The notes under the pieces: generated by a model
Database searches by the model: none
Told to the model about the DNA's origin: nothing
The model's input: only the letters and a program-made list of their open reading frames with translations
Origin: Pseudochryseolinea flava
GTDB lineage: Bacteria > Bacteroidota > Bacteroidia > Cytophagales > Cyclobacteriaceae
Assembly (NCBI RefSeq): GCF_003286915.1
Contig: NZ_QMFY01000004.1
Location: 310,001-374,000, forward strand
Reading direction: 5' to 3'
Length of the DNA: 64,000 nucleotides
Translations under genes and position numbers: made by a program
Part shown: positions 37,844 to 46,824 of the stretch, piece after piece
Layout of the letters: the number at the start of each line of letters is the position of its first letter
Numbering within the stretch: position 1 is the first letter of the stretch

Positions 37844-38682
37844 GACTTTTTATCTTGTCTAAAAACAACGAGGTCCGTTTCATTCGTTTCCCCGTTGAAC
37901 ATTTTTGCCTGGTAATACAATTTAGAATGCGCCGGCACAGAACGCGTGAGCCACACGTTTCCGCCGATCACGCTATCATGACCGATTACGGTTTCACCAC
38001 CTAATATTGTGGCGCCTGCATACACCACAACGTTATCTTCAAGTGTCGGATGACGCTTCCGTTCGGCATCTTCCTTGTTTACACTCAAGGCCCCTAGTGT
38101 TACGCCCTGATATAACTTCACGTGATTGCCAATGACTGTTGTTTCGCCAATAACAATACCCGTTCCGTGATCGATGCAGAAGTGCTCACCAATGCGCGCA
38201 CCAGGATGGATATCAATACCAGTTCTACTGTGTGCATGCTCTGTAATAATCCTGGGAATACCATGCACATTTTGGCTGTGCAATTCATGTGCTACGCGAT
38301 ATGCGGCGATCGCATAAAATCCAGGATATGTTCTGATGACTTCGCTCCTACTTTTTGCAGCCGGATCACCTTCGAACATCGCATCAACATCGCGCTGAAG
38401 TTTGTCATATATCGTAGGCAGTGCTTCAAAAAAATTGTCAGCGATCGCTGTAGGCGAACCTATGCGAGGCGAATTGCTCTGAAGTAATGATTCAAGCGTC
38501 TTCTTAAGCTTTTCCATATGCTGAAAGAAAGCCGCCTCATTCAAGTGCGAGAGTTGTGTGAAGTCTGCAAAAAGGGCGCCCAACAAATCAATATAAAAGC
38601 GCGAAATCGCTTCTGGTGAAGGGCATGTGGGGCACGCTTGATGAGACGTGTAAAGACGATGAAAAAATGATTGGTGGTTCAT
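37840..38682 (-). CDS. cysE: Serine O-acetyltransferase
   Basis: 280 residues. A helical N-terminal domain (about 1-150) is followed by left-handed beta-helix hexapeptides (IHPGARIGEHFCIDHGTGIV, GETTVIGNHVKLYQGVTLGA) with the catalytic His in IDHGTG. The layout is EpsC/SrpH-like rather than the shorter E. coli CysE form. It activates serine with acetyl-CoA for the adjacent CysM. The 198 bases upstream to 38880 contain no recognisable gene and probably the promoter. The gene symbol is used by function. Confidence 0.9.
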   Translation of the reverse strand: MNHQSFFHRLYTSHQACPTCPSPEAISRFYIDLLGALFADFTQLSHLNEAAFFQHMEKLKKTLESLLQSNSPRIGSPTAIADNFFEALPTIYDKLQRDVDAMFEGDPAAKSRSEVIRTYPGFYAIAAYRVAHELHSQNVHGIPRIITEHAHSRTGIDIHPGARIGEHFCIDHGTGIVIGETTVIGNHVKLYQGVTLGALSVNKEDAERKRHPTLEDNVVVYAGATILGGETVIGHDSVIGGNVWLTRSVPAHSKLYYQAKMFNGETNETDLVVFRQDKKS

Positions 38683-38880
38683 TAACTCAAAATAAAATTT
38701 CCGGCACTAAGGTTCAATATTACGAAGAAATTATCGAGCAAGAAGTCACGCGCTTGACGTTATCCTCCAAACGAGTAAACGTTAGGGACGCTTAAAGCAG
38801 GCCTCATTCGACAAAAGACAAACGGTTGGAATGTGGTGCGGGTTGGGACAAAATTGTTAACGAGGCGTTAAAGCCGCACA

Positions 38881-39333
38881 TTACAACACCTCGCGTAAGA
38901 CGATGCGTTGATTTCTGAACGATACTACATCGCCCTTTTTCTTTCCAAGCAACGCTTGCCCTACCGGTGACGCGGGTGAAATACAAAAAAATGATTTGTC
39001 GCCGACGCGCAGTTGCCCAAGGCTTACACTTAAAAAATAATGACTATCGTCTGTTAAAATGACAGCACCTTGTTGGACGGTATCGGAACGTTTTTGGAGG
39101 TCAATCTGTTCGAGCGTTTTTTTCGACTTGATGAATTCCTCAAGCTGCGATGATAGTTTTTCCATTTCCAAATGGATCATCGCGCGACCAGTTTCGTACT
39201 TATCGCCGGCGCTACTCTTTGTTTCTTCCGCAGCATCTGCTTGAACGGCCTGCATCGCTTCTTCCACAGCTTGAATCCGCGCGGTAATTTGGGCGAGACT
39301 TGCTTGATAAAGTTGTTGTTTTAAATCACTCAT
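38881..39333 (-). CDS. GreA/GreB-like transcript cleavage factor homologue
   Basis: 150 residues. N-terminal coiled coil (about 1-78: QITARIQAVEEAMQAVQADA, LEMEKLSSQLEEFIKSKKTL), then a small FKBP-like beta domain with ISPASPVGQALLGKKKGDVV, the signature of GreA/GreB C-terminal domains. It is shorter and more divergent than GreA and lacks its classical DYTEN-type tip, although acidic residues near the coil tip (AAEETKSSAGDKYETG) may serve. It probably binds RNA polymerase in the secondary channel. Bacteroidota often carry such an extra Gre-like protein. Confidence 0.75.
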   Translation of the reverse strand: MSDLKQQLYQASLAQITARIQAVEEAMQAVQADAAEETKSSAGDKYETGRAMIHLEMEKLSSQLEEFIKSKKTLEQIDLQKRSDTVQQGAVILTDDSHYFLSVSLGQLRVGDKSFFCISPASPVGQALLGKKKGDVVSFRNQRIVLREVL

Positions 39334-39370
39334 GCGGCGGCAAATTGCAACAACTTATTCGATAAATCCA

Positions 39371-39553
39371 CTACCCCTTTTTGCCCATTCTCGCAATCAC
39401 CACAATGATGATGACAACAACAAAAACGACCAGGAAAATTCCTGTGTAAACGCCAGCGCTAAAAATATCGCCGACAAGTTCGCAGCTCGTCATCGACATG
39501 GCGAGCACGAAAATCCAAAATAATGAGCGGTAGTTAATTGTTTTCATTTGCAT
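39371..39553 (-). CDS. Small membrane lipoprotein (60 aa)
   Basis: 60 residues. A lipobox (FVLAMSMTSC) near residue 24 is followed directly by a C-terminal transmembrane helix (GIFLVVFVVVIIIVVIARMG) and a short basic tail. This is a compact family common in Bacteroidota, function unknown. Its ATG overlaps the TAA of the upstream small gene (TAATG). A second ATG two codons later is an equally good start. Confidence 0.75.
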   Translation of the reverse strand: MQMKTINYRSLFWIFVLAMSMTSCELVGDIFSAGVYTGIFLVVFVVVIIIVVIARMGKKG

Positions 39554-39768
39554 TATCGGCTAGCCAATACTTGAATCCCTTGCTCACGAATAAGTTTCAC
39601 CGTATCGCCATTGCAATCGATGCCTTTACCATATTCAACAATAGTATAACCACAGGACGGAGCCTTCTTGGGTTTAGGTCGTTGAGATACTGAACCATGA
39701 TGGAGCCCTGCGCCGATAACAGCTAAAATCGTCACCATCATCATGAATGTTAGAAATACTTTTTTCAT
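39553..39768 (-). CDS. Small secreted protein (71 aa)
   Basis: 71 residues. Signal peptide or anchor (FLTFMMMVTILAVIGAGLHH), a Lys/Pro-rich linker, then a short mature part with two cysteines (SCGYTIVEYGKGIDCNGDTV) that could form a disulfide. No family recognised. It overlaps the next small lipoprotein gene by one base, so both are co-expressed. The 233 bases before it are the shared divergent promoter region with the zinc peptidase gene. Confidence 0.65.
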   Translation of the reverse strand: MKKVFLTFMMMVTILAVIGAGLHHGSVSQRPKPKKAPSCGYTIVEYGKGIDCNGDTVKLIREQGIQVLASR

Positions 39769-40001
39769 ACCTTTAGATTAAGCCGATCTGGTAGATTAAA
39801 TTTTCATACCATCGTTATAAGGCCGTTTTAAGACAATATCACGGCTTTTTACAATACCTCAGATGGTGATTTATTCTACAACTTTGGCCGCGCGAGAAGC
39901 ACCGTAATTGGCCTGTGGTTTTATGCTTTGATCATCTCAAGGTATCGCACGGGTATCCCGCATTATGTATATTCATTTTATAAACTCAAAAAACAAAATG
40001 T

Positions 40002-40847
40002 ATGCGCTGGTTAGGTAGACAACAAAGTGGTAACGTAGATGATCGTAGAGGCGGTGGCGGTGGTGGTAGAATGGCGGTAGGTGGTGGAATCGGTGGCATT
40101 GTGATCGTGGTGATCGCGCTCCTGCTGGGTAAAAATCCATTAGAATATATTGATATCGGTCAACAACCAACACAAAGTTACGAGCAACCAGTACCCTCTG
40201 GCGCTGCAGACGAAGAAGGCAACTTCGTAAAGGTTGTATTGAAAGATACTGAAGATGCTTGGGGTAAAATTTTTCAAGAGCAGCTCGGAGCAGATTACCA
40301 AGAACCTGTGCTTGTGTTATTCACCAATACAGACCAATCTGGTTGTGGCTTTGCATCTGCGGCAACAGGACCTTTCTATTGCCCCGCAGATCAGAAAGTG
40401 TATATCGATTTGAGCTTTTATGACCAATTGAAAGATCGCTTCGGCGCACCCGGCGACTTTGCCATGGCTTACGTCATTGCGCATGAAGTTGGTCATCACG
40501 TGCAACATCTCTTGGGTGTATCAACAAAAGTACATCGTGCACAACAAAGTATGACAGAACGAGAGGCCAATGCGCTTTCTGTAAAACTTGAGTTACAAGC
40601 CGATTTTTACGCGGGTGTATGGGCGCACTACGCCAAAGAGATTAACATCCTTGAGGCTGGCGACATTGAAGAAGCACTTCAAGCCGCCAATGCCATTGGT
40701 GATGATAATCTGCAGAAACAATCACAAGGATATGTAGTGCCCGACGCTTTCACGCACGGTACATCTGAGCAACGTATGTACTGGTTTAAGCGTGGATTCG
40801 AATCTGGCAATCTCAAGGATGGAAATACTTTTAATGAAGTAGATTGA
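40002..40847 (+). CDS. Neutral zinc metallopeptidase, YpfJ family
   Basis: 281 residues. A Gly-rich cytoplasmic tail (DRRGGGGGGRM), one membrane helix (about 31-43, IVIVVIALLLG), then the YpfJ/KPN-type domain: SGCGFASAATGPFYCPADQ, the zinc site HEVGH at 161-165 with the extra His of VGHHVQH, and a downstream LELQADFYAGVWAH whose Glu is the likely third ligand. The family's biological substrate is unknown. The catalytic domain should be periplasmic. Monocistronic. Confidence 0.92.
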   Translation: MRWLGRQQSGNVDDRRGGGGGGRMAVGGGIGGIVIVVIALLLGKNPLEYIDIGQQPTQSYEQPVPSGAADEEGNFVKVVLKDTEDAWGKIFQEQLGADYQEPVLVLFTNTDQSGCGFASAATGPFYCPADQKVYIDLSFYDQLKDRFGAPGDFAMAYVIAHEVGHHVQHLLGVSTKVHRAQQSMTEREANALSVKLELQADFYAGVWAHYAKEINILEAGDIEEALQAANAIGDDNLQKQSQGYVVPDAFTHGTSEQRMYWFKRGFESGNLKDGNTFNEVD

Positions 40848-40851
40848 GAGG

Positions 40852-41331
40852 TTATTGCTTCGCAGGAGGAGTTACACGAACATAGACCTCAACAATTTGA
40901 AGGTTCTCTTCACCGATTCCAAAATCCTTTAATGCTTCTACGCCTTTCTGAATAAGGGTATCGCCACGGATTTCAAGATCGAATGTGAAGTCGTTTCCTT
41001 CGTATCCACGAGCTGTACAAAACTCGAGATGCTCCGTATACCGTGTGTCAACGAGGTCGTAGCTACCGCCACCGCCGCCAAAGAAATGAGTTGTCGTTGT
41101 GTCACCTTTCTCCCGAACATTGTGATTAAGAAAAGCGAAGTGTGTGTCATTGATTATTTTGATCATCTTTCTACCCGGTACAGTAGTGTGAATGGTCGAA
41201 TCTTTTTTGATCTGCAGCGCATCAACGAGCTGCCATGTTCCGATGAGTTTAGATTGAAAAGTTTCTGCTGGTTTAGACACACACGCACATGTGATTAAAG
41301 CCACGAATACGAATAGATAAACTGCTTTCAT
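40852..41331 (-). CDS. Lipocalin-like lipoprotein (DUF4488-type)
   Basis: 159 residues from ATG 41331, which yields a clean lipobox (VFVALITCAC); the open frame reaches a TTG upstream. The mature part opens KLIGTWQLVDALQIKK and has a MIKIINDTHFAFLNHN strand with a Gly-rich loop (FFGGGGGSYDL), resembling the DUF4488/lipocalin-like secreted proteins of Bacteroidota. Ligand unknown. Convergent with the zinc peptidase gene, 4 bases apart. Confidence 0.68.
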   Translation of the reverse strand: MKAVYLFVFVALITCACVSKPAETFQSKLIGTWQLVDALQIKKDSTIHTTVPGRKMIKIINDTHFAFLNHNVREKGDTTTTHFFGGGGGSYDLVDTRYTEHLEFCTARGYEGNDFTFDLEIRGDTLIQKGVEALKDFGIGEENLQIVEVYVRVTPPAKQ

Positions 41332-41428
41332 TTTGAGAAATAGATTGGTTAAAATCGTTTTCAAAAATATACAACGAACTGGCTACTGGCGATGGTGTGG
41401 CATTATTTTTTCATATTTATAATGTTTT

Positions 41429-41842
41429 ATGAGCGTAAAGAATCCTATCATCATTGTTGACGACGACCAAGATGACCAGTTCTTGCTGGCGAAGGTATGT
41501 GAGAAGATCGGCGTCACCCACGAAATACTTTTCTTTGATGACGGACGCGATGCCTTAAAGTATCTGCGAAGCACCACCGAGAGACCCTTTTTGATCATGA
41601 GCGATGTCAATATGCCCTTGATGAATGGATTTGAGCTGCGACGCGAAATTCACAACGATGTTACGCTTCGAGAAAAAAGCATACCTTTTGTTTTCTTTTC
41701 AACCGCAGCAAGTCCAGCGCAAGTTCGTGAAGCGTACCACCTCACGGTTCAAGGATTTTTTCTTAAAGAGACCAGCATGGAAAAGATTGAACAATCACTA
41801 CGAATGATATTTGACTATTGGACGAAATGTAAACGTCCCTAA
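41429..41842 (+). CDS. Single-domain response regulator
   Basis: 137 residues, CheY-like receiver. Acidic pocket in IIVDDDQDD, phosphoacceptor Asp59 in IMSDVNMP, switch Ser/Thr at 91-92 (FFSTAAS), conserved Lys113 in FFLKETS. No output domain. The nearest sensor-like protein is the TPR-HisKA protein 2 kb downstream on the other strand, which lacks an ATPase, so the cognate kinase is unclear. Second receiver-only protein in the window. Confidence 0.88.
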   Translation: MSVKNPIIIVDDDQDDQFLLAKVCEKIGVTHEILFFDDGRDALKYLRSTTERPFLIMSDVNMPLMNGFELRREIHNDVTLREKSIPFVFFSTAASPAQVREAYHLTVQGFFLKETSMEKIEQSLRMIFDYWTKCKRP

Positions 41843-41913
41843 TGAACCGCGGTACCATATACCAACTTTTTTCCGCGATTATCTGCAGCCGCTTCATGGC
41901 AATGTGAAAGAAC

Positions 41914-43431
41914 ATGACGAAATTAGGGATAAGCCTAAATCGGGTCATGATTCCATCAAATGAAAATATCCTCCTCGTCGGTTCAATACTGCTTTTCGTG
42001 AGCATATTAGCCAGTAAGACGTCTTTTCGTTTTGGAATTCCCGTGCTTATATTCTTCCTCATCATCGGCATGCTAGCGGGATCAGAAGGCCCTGGTGGAA
42101 TTTATTTTAATGATCCACACATCGCTAAATTTCTCGGGGTCGTTGCGCTGACGTTCATCTTATTTTCCGGCGGACTGGATACGAAATGGGGAAGTGTAAA
42201 GCCTGTACTAAAAAATGGGATCGCGCTCGCAACACTCGGCGTATTGATCACAGCAAGCGTCGTCGGTATTTTCTCAAGCTATTTACTTGACATCAGTTTA
42301 ATTGAAGGACTACTTATCGGTGCGATCGTTTCTTCTACTGATGCTGCTGCTGTATTCTCGATACTCCGATCGCACAACATCGGGTTAAAGGGAAACATTC
42401 GGCCGCTTCTTGAATTTGAAAGCGGTAGCAACGATCCGATGGCGTACTTCCTCACGACGAATCTCACCTACCTGGTCTTGCATCCAGAAAAATCCATGCT
42501 TTCGATGCTTCCCACATTCTTCATCAGCATGGCTATTGGCGCTGTCGTTGGTTACGGCATGGGGCGTTTCATGAATTGGACAATCAATCGAATAAAATTA
42601 GAAGTGCAGGGATTGTATCCCGTACTCATGCTCTCTCTTGTTTTCTTCACGTTCTCCTTTACCGATTTTATTGGTGGTAATGGATTTCTTGCGGTATACC
42701 TTTCCGGCTTAGTCCTCGGCAACAGCAGTTTCATCCACAAAAAAAGTATGATGAAATTTTATGATGGCCAAGCCTGGGTAATGCAAATCATCATGTTCGT
42801 AACGCTTGGGCTATTGGTTTTTCCGAGCAACGTTATTCCCGTGGCCGGAAAAGGAATTCTAATTGCTGCGCTATTGATATTTGTTGCGCGACCACTGGCC
42901 GTGTTTATATCGCTTGCTTTTTCACACGATATGGACTACAGAAAAAAACTTTTCATCTCCTGGGTGGGCTTACGAGGGGCCGTACCAATCGTGTTTGCTA
43001 CATATCCCCTCATCGCGGGTATGCAAGGCGCAACCATGATCTTCAATTTGGTATTTTTCATTTCGCTTTCTTCGGTACTTCTGCAAGGCACAACCTTACC
43101 CATCATTGGAAAATGGCTGCGCGTAAGTGTCCCCGGCAAGATCAAAAGAAAGTTCCCACTCGACATAGAACTAAACGATGATTCGAAATCCGAATTGATC
43201 GAACTCGACATTATGAACAATTCCGCGAGTGCAGGGAAAGCGGTTGTCGACTTAAAACTTCCGCCAGGATCGTTCATTGTGCTCATTCATCGCGAAGGAA
43301 AATATTTCTCTCCCAATGGGCAAACGGTTCTCAGCCCCGGTGATCATTTGCTAATGATGGCCGACAGAAAAGAAACTGTCAAAAAGGTGCACGAATGTTT
43401 CAAACCAAAACTTCCACCACAGCATGCCTGA
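41914..43431 (+). CDS. K+/H+ antiporter of the CPA1 (NhaP2-like) family with RCK_C domain
   Basis: 505 residues, about 12-13 transmembrane helices. Core family motifs include GLDTKWGSVKPVL, SSTDAAAVFSIL, FESGSNDPMAYFL (the ND pair of the ion site) and SWVGLRGAVPIVFA. The last 75 residues (about 420-495) are a TrkA_C/RCK_C module: LIELDIMNNSASAGKAVVDL, PPGSFIVLIHREGK, VLSPGDHLLMMADR. This module binds nucleotides or regulators and is characteristic of the potassium-specific NhaP2/CvrA branch. Start at 41914 or at the in-frame ATG 41947. Overlaps the NUDIX gene by eight bases. Confidence 0.9.
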   Translation: MTKLGISLNRVMIPSNENILLVGSILLFVSILASKTSFRFGIPVLIFFLIIGMLAGSEGPGGIYFNDPHIAKFLGVVALTFILFSGGLDTKWGSVKPVLKNGIALATLGVLITASVVGIFSSYLLDISLIEGLLIGAIVSSTDAAAVFSILRSHNIGLKGNIRPLLEFESGSNDPMAYFLTTNLTYLVLHPEKSMLSMLPTFFISMAIGAVVGYGMGRFMNWTINRIKLEVQGLYPVLMLSLVFFTFSFTDFIGGNGFLAVYLSGLVLGNSSFIHKKSMMKFYDGQAWVMQIIMFVTLGLLVFPSNVIPVAGKGILIAALLIFVARPLAVFISLAFSHDMDYRKKLFISWVGLRGAVPIVFATYPLIAGMQGATMIFNLVFFISLSSVLLQGTTLPIIGKWLRVSVPGKIKRKFPLDIELNDDSKSELIELDIMNNSASAGKAVVDLKLPPGSFIVLIHREGKYFSPNGQTVLSPGDHLLMMADRKETVKKVHECFKPKLPPQHA

Positions 43432-43885
43432 ACTTTCCGCCGGTCTCGTCATGTGTCGAAAAGTAAACGGCGCACTTGAGTTCTTTCTGGTACACCCTGG
43501 TGGCCCTTTCTATGCAAAAAAGAATGAAGGTGTGTGGAGCATTCCTAAAGGTATGCCTGACAACGGAGAGGCGCTATTAGATGCTGCCCTTCGTGAGTTC
43601 GAAGAGGAAACGGGTATCGTACCTCATAAACCTTTTAAGGCGCTTAAACCGGTTCGAATGAAGAGCGGCAAAGTTGTACATGCTTGGACGTTTTTAGGGA
43701 AGTGGGACCCTGCCGCGGGTATTGTTTGCAATACATTTGAACTTGAATGGCCACCACACTCCGGCAAAAAAATTAATGTACCAGAGAATGATCGTGCAGG
43801 GTGGTTTTCACTCGAAAAGGCAAAAGAGATGATTCGGCCAGCACAGATACCGCTGTTGGAGGAAGCATTACAGTCTTGGTCGTAA
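43424..43885 (+). CDS. NUDIX hydrolase
   Basis: 153 residues with a complete Nudix box at about 43-65 (GMPDNGEALLDAALREFEEE followed by TGI), fitting GX5EX7REUXEEXGU. The flanking WSIPKG before the box and the C-terminal DRAGWFSLEKAKEMI fit the small NUDIX group related to diadenosine polyphosphate or RNA-cap hydrolases (AP4A/MutT-like). Substrate not determinable. Its start lies inside the last codons of the antiporter gene, so the two are translationally coupled. Confidence 0.9.
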   Translation: MPELSAGLVMCRKVNGALEFFLVHPGGPFYAKKNEGVWSIPKGMPDNGEALLDAALREFEEETGIVPHKPFKALKPVRMKSGKVVHAWTFLGKWDPAAGIVCNTFELEWPPHSGKKINVPENDRAGWFSLEKAKEMIRPAQIPLLEEALQSWS

Positions 43886-43905
43886 ATACTCGTTCCGTAT
43901 AAGCA

Positions 43906-45354
43906 CTATGCTTTCAATTGCCCTTTCTCCATTTTACGATTAATCTGACGAATTACTTCGTCCAGTTCAAGGCCAGCTTCTTCCAGACGCTTTAAGATTT
44001 GTATTTTCTCGTCAGCTTGAATTTCATCAAGTTTCGAAAGCTCAATCAACCCAAGAATCCGCGCAACAGGTCCACGGACCTCATGTGCCGTGAAGAAGGT
44101 AAATTCGATGAGCTTCTGATTTTGAAACTTAATTTTTTCGGTACGCTCTTGTACCATCGCCTCAAGGTTCTCATTCATCTTATGAATATCTTCATTCAGC
44201 TTAATGAGTGTTTCTTTCGCTTGAAGGTTATTCTTGTTGAGCTTATAAAACTTGACACCGAAGATTGTCGTCAGCAATAGAATTAAGCTCACGCCAATAA
44301 TCGCCACATATTGACGCCGCACAATCTTTTTCTGAAATTCTAGTTCGCGATCATTCTTCTCAAAGTTGTATAACATCTGCAGCATCGCGATCTGCTCAGA
44401 CTTCTGATGATTGAAGATTTCGCGTTCTATCGCCATCGCTGTTTTTGTATAGTACAATGCGGAGTCAACACGACCGATGCCTGTAAAATAATCGGCAAGC
44501 AATTGATCAATTTGCATTTCATTGTGACGGCTTACTTTTTCACGTGCAAGGTTCTTCGCGTAGTTCAATTTAGAATAGGCAGAGTCAAGTTGCTGTGTTT
44601 CGAGAAACAATTGACCGAGTTTTTTACTGATCATGATGGTTGCTACGTAGTCATGTGTGCGCTGAGAGTCGGTCAGCGCGCTTTGATATTTCTCTAGCGC
44701 GGCAGTATAATTTTGTTGCGCATGAAATATTTCTCCCATCTGGAATGACGCATAACTGCCGCGCCAATCATGTGCACGGTCATAGAGTGTTCTTGCTGAT
44801 TCACACAGGCTCATGGCACGATCAAAATTCTTTTGATTTAAATGATATTCCGCAAGTGCCAGATAAGAATTTGCGACGCCAGCACTATCTCCTGCCATTC
44901 GCTTTAAGGCTAGCGATTGTTCAGAAAACATCTTTACTTTTTCAAAGTCTTTCTCTTCAAGATAAATTAACGCCAGGTTGTTGAGCACCTTTGCCTGGCC
45001 AGTCTTATCCTTCAGCTTTTCGTAAAGATTTAATGCTTCGTAAGAGTATTGTGCACCCAGGTGGTATTCCCCGCGCACGTAATAGATCACGCCTAGCGTT
45101 CGATAAGCATCGGCGATACCCGATTCGTAGTTGTACTCACGGGCCTCTTGAATCGATTCTTTGGTTAACCGTTCGGCTTCGGTTACAGAAACCGGCGTAT
45201 AGGCAAATGCAAGTCGATTTAGCGCGTCTACATGGAGTTTCCCTGCTTCCGCCTTTGGCAATGCCTTCAACAACGAATCAATCCGCTGTTGCTGCGCAAC
45301 GGCGCCATGAATTGTTGTCAACAGAGATACCAGAAAAATCAGGGTCCTTGCCAT
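43906..45354 (-). CDS. TPR protein with transmembrane helix and HisKA domain but no ATPase
   Basis: 482 residues. Signal peptide (IFLVSLLTTIHGAVAQ), then about seven TPR units (about 35-315, for example ADAYRTLGVIYYVRGEYHLG and VLNNLALIYLEEKDFEKVKM), one membrane helix (about 332-352, AIIGVSLILLLTTIFGVKFY) and a coiled coil. A HisKA-like helix follows with His424 in FFTAHEVRGPVARILGLIEL. The protein ends about 60 residues later (INRKMEKGQLKA) without N, G1 or G2 boxes, so it cannot bind ATP. The stop precedes the convergent NUDIX gene and no HATPase follows in any frame. It could heterodimerise with a full kinase or relay phosphate. Confidence 0.85.
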   Translation of the reverse strand: MARTLIFLVSLLTTIHGAVAQQQRIDSLLKALPKAEAGKLHVDALNRLAFAYTPVSVTEAERLTKESIQEAREYNYESGIADAYRTLGVIYYVRGEYHLGAQYSYEALNLYEKLKDKTGQAKVLNNLALIYLEEKDFEKVKMFSEQSLALKRMAGDSAGVANSYLALAEYHLNQKNFDRAMSLCESARTLYDRAHDWRGSYASFQMGEIFHAQQNYTAALEKYQSALTDSQRTHDYVATIMISKKLGQLFLETQQLDSAYSKLNYAKNLAREKVSRHNEMQIDQLLADYFTGIGRVDSALYYTKTAMAIEREIFNHQKSEQIAMLQMLYNFEKNDRELEFQKKIVRRQYVAIIGVSLILLLTTIFGVKFYKLNKNNLQAKETLIKLNEDIHKMNENLEAMVQERTEKIKFQNQKLIEFTFFTAHEVRGPVARILGLIELSKLDEIQADEKIQILKRLEEAGLELDEVIRQINRKMEKGQLKA

Positions 45355-45391
45355 ACTTCACATATCAAACCCCAAATAAAGCAAGTTATTC

Positions 45392-46348
45392 TTAAAATAA
45401 CGCTTTTGCGATCCTATAAATAGGATCGGATTTGCCCATAGAATAGAAATGCAATGTTGGAACCCCTGCTTTAATGAGCTCTTTTGATTGTTTAATTGCC
45501 CATTCTATCCCAACTTCTTTCACCGCCGCATTGTCTTTGCATTTCTCAACTTCGTCAGCAAGTTCCTCAGGCAAATCGATATGAAACGTTGTTGGAAGTA
45601 CGCTTGATTGTGTCTTCGTTGTAATTGGCTTGATCCCGGGAATGATCGGAACATTGATACCTGCCTCTTTACATTTTAAGACAAAATCAAAATACTTGGC
45701 ATTATCAAAAAACATCTGCGTCACAATGTACTGTGCACCGAGGTCAACTTTCAATTTCAAATACTTGAGATCTGTCTTAAGGTTTGGCGCAGCAAAATGT
45801 TTCTCAGGATATCCCGCTACTCCAATACAGAAGTTTGTTGGCGCTGTGTTCGAGATATCTTCATCGAGAAACTTCCCGTTGTTCATATTCACAACTTGTT
45901 GTAACAAATCGGAAGCGAACTTATGTCCATCGGGCTCAGGTACAAAACGACCTTCACCTTTGATGCCATCACCTTGGAGTACCAATACATTGTCGATCCC
46001 GAGGAAGTGAAGATCGATCAACGCATTCTCTGTCTCTTCGCGACTAAATCCGCCACAAATAATATGGGGCACCGTATCGACTTTGTAATGATTCTGCAAG
46101 GCAGCGCAAATACCAACAGTACCAGGTCGTTTTCTGGTAGCACTTTTTTCGAGAAGTCCTCCCTCCTTTTTCTTGTATACGTACTCCTCACGGTGGTAAG
46201 TCACGTCAATAAAAGGAGGCTTGAACTCCATCAATGGATCAATGTTCTTAAAGAGATTCTTAATATTCTCTCCCTTGAGCGGCGGAAGAATTTCAATTGT
46301 AAAAAGTGTTCTTCCGTTGGCAGAGGCTAAATGGTCGCAGACTTTCAT
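45392..46348 (-). CDS. metF: 5,10-Methylenetetrahydrofolate reductase
   Basis: 318 residues, flavoprotein TIM barrel. N-terminal FTIEILPPLKGE carries the catalytic Glu and the S/TFEFFPP-like motif, followed by FIDVTYHRE, VLVLQGDGIKGEG and QYIVTQMFFDNAKYF. It supplies 5-methyl-THF for the methionine synthase encoded upstream. In the operon order it is last, separated from the metH core gene by about 510 bases that hold the four-helix-bundle element, whose left inverted repeat ends 12 bases before its ATG. Confidence 0.93.
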   Translation of the reverse strand: MKVCDHLASANGRTLFTIEILPPLKGENIKNLFKNIDPLMEFKPPFIDVTYHREEYVYKKKEGGLLEKSATRKRPGTVGICAALQNHYKVDTVPHIICGGFSREETENALIDLHFLGIDNVLVLQGDGIKGEGRFVPEPDGHKFASDLLQQVVNMNNGKFLDEDISNTAPTNFCIGVAGYPEKHFAAPNLKTDLKYLKLKVDLGAQYIVTQMFFDNAKYFDFVLKCKEAGINVPIIPGIKPITTKTQSSVLPTTFHIDLPEELADEVEKCKDNAAVKEVGIEWAIKQSKELIKAGVPTLHFYSMGKSDPIYRIAKALF

Positions 46349-46359
46349 TTTTATTAAAA

Positions 46360-46395
46360 TGTGTTGAAGTGTTGGTGTGTTGGCGTGTTGACGTT
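46360..46395 (+). repeat. Left terminal inverted repeat of the four-helix-bundle element
   Basis: 36 bases built of four 8-base units GTGTTGNN and ending ACGTT. The reverse complement of 46825-46860 matches at 32 of 36 positions. It lies 12 bases upstream of the metF start codon. Confidence 0.85.
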
Positions 46396-46429
46396 CGTCT
46401 TATCTGCCACACATACTTTTTGCTATTTT

Positions 46430-46788
46430 TTACTTTGTTCTTAAATATTTTATCAAGCCTAACGTGAGGCTTTTTGTTTCTTCTACAATTGACCTCGCGG
46501 TCTCTATTCGTTTTCCCGACACATATTGAAGGTCTTCCAAGACGTACAATATGCTGCTGACTTCTTGCGCAGAACTTTGTGACGTATCGAGAAATCTAAT
46601 GAAATCCTTCGCGCTGTACCTTCCAAATCCCTCAGCAATGTTATTCATCGTTGACAATGCGGCTCTTTTAATTTGGCTTCTTGTATCAAAATCTGTTTTC
46701 AACTTTCCGACATCAAATAAATCTCTCTGACCAGCTTCCGCGCAGCTTGCCAGCATTTCAAATCCTCAAATCTTTGAATTTTAGTCAT
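46430..46788 (-). pseudogene. Four-helix-bundle protein of the 23S rRNA intervening-sequence family, frameshifted
   Basis: From ATG 46788 the N-terminus reads MTKIQRFEDLKCWQAARKLV and REIYLMSES, then stops at 46699-46701. In the next frame the family core continues: KLKTDFDTRSQIKRAALSTM, NNIAEGFGRYSAKDFIRF, and then EVSSILYVLEDLQYVS to TTA 46430. Restoring one base near 46703-46708 (plus-strand CTTTCC) gives a normal protein of about 119 residues. A downstream ATG at 46756 would give 108 residues, but its first 15 are non-homologous out-of-frame sequence. Family members form pentameric helical bundles of unknown function. It is either a dead copy or a one-base assembly error. Confidence 0.8.
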
Positions 46789-46824
46789 ATACACAACGGT
46801 TAATTAAATGCATCTCTATTACTA

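Noticed and set aside
46360-46395. Rho-independent terminator after the four-helix-bundle gene
   Set aside because: The sequence has no internal hairpin and no T run; its partner is the inverted copy 430 bases away.
46430-46756. 108-residue start for the four-helix-bundle protein
   Set aside because: The first 15 residues are an out-of-frame reading of the true N-terminal helix, which begins at 46788 in the neighbouring frame.
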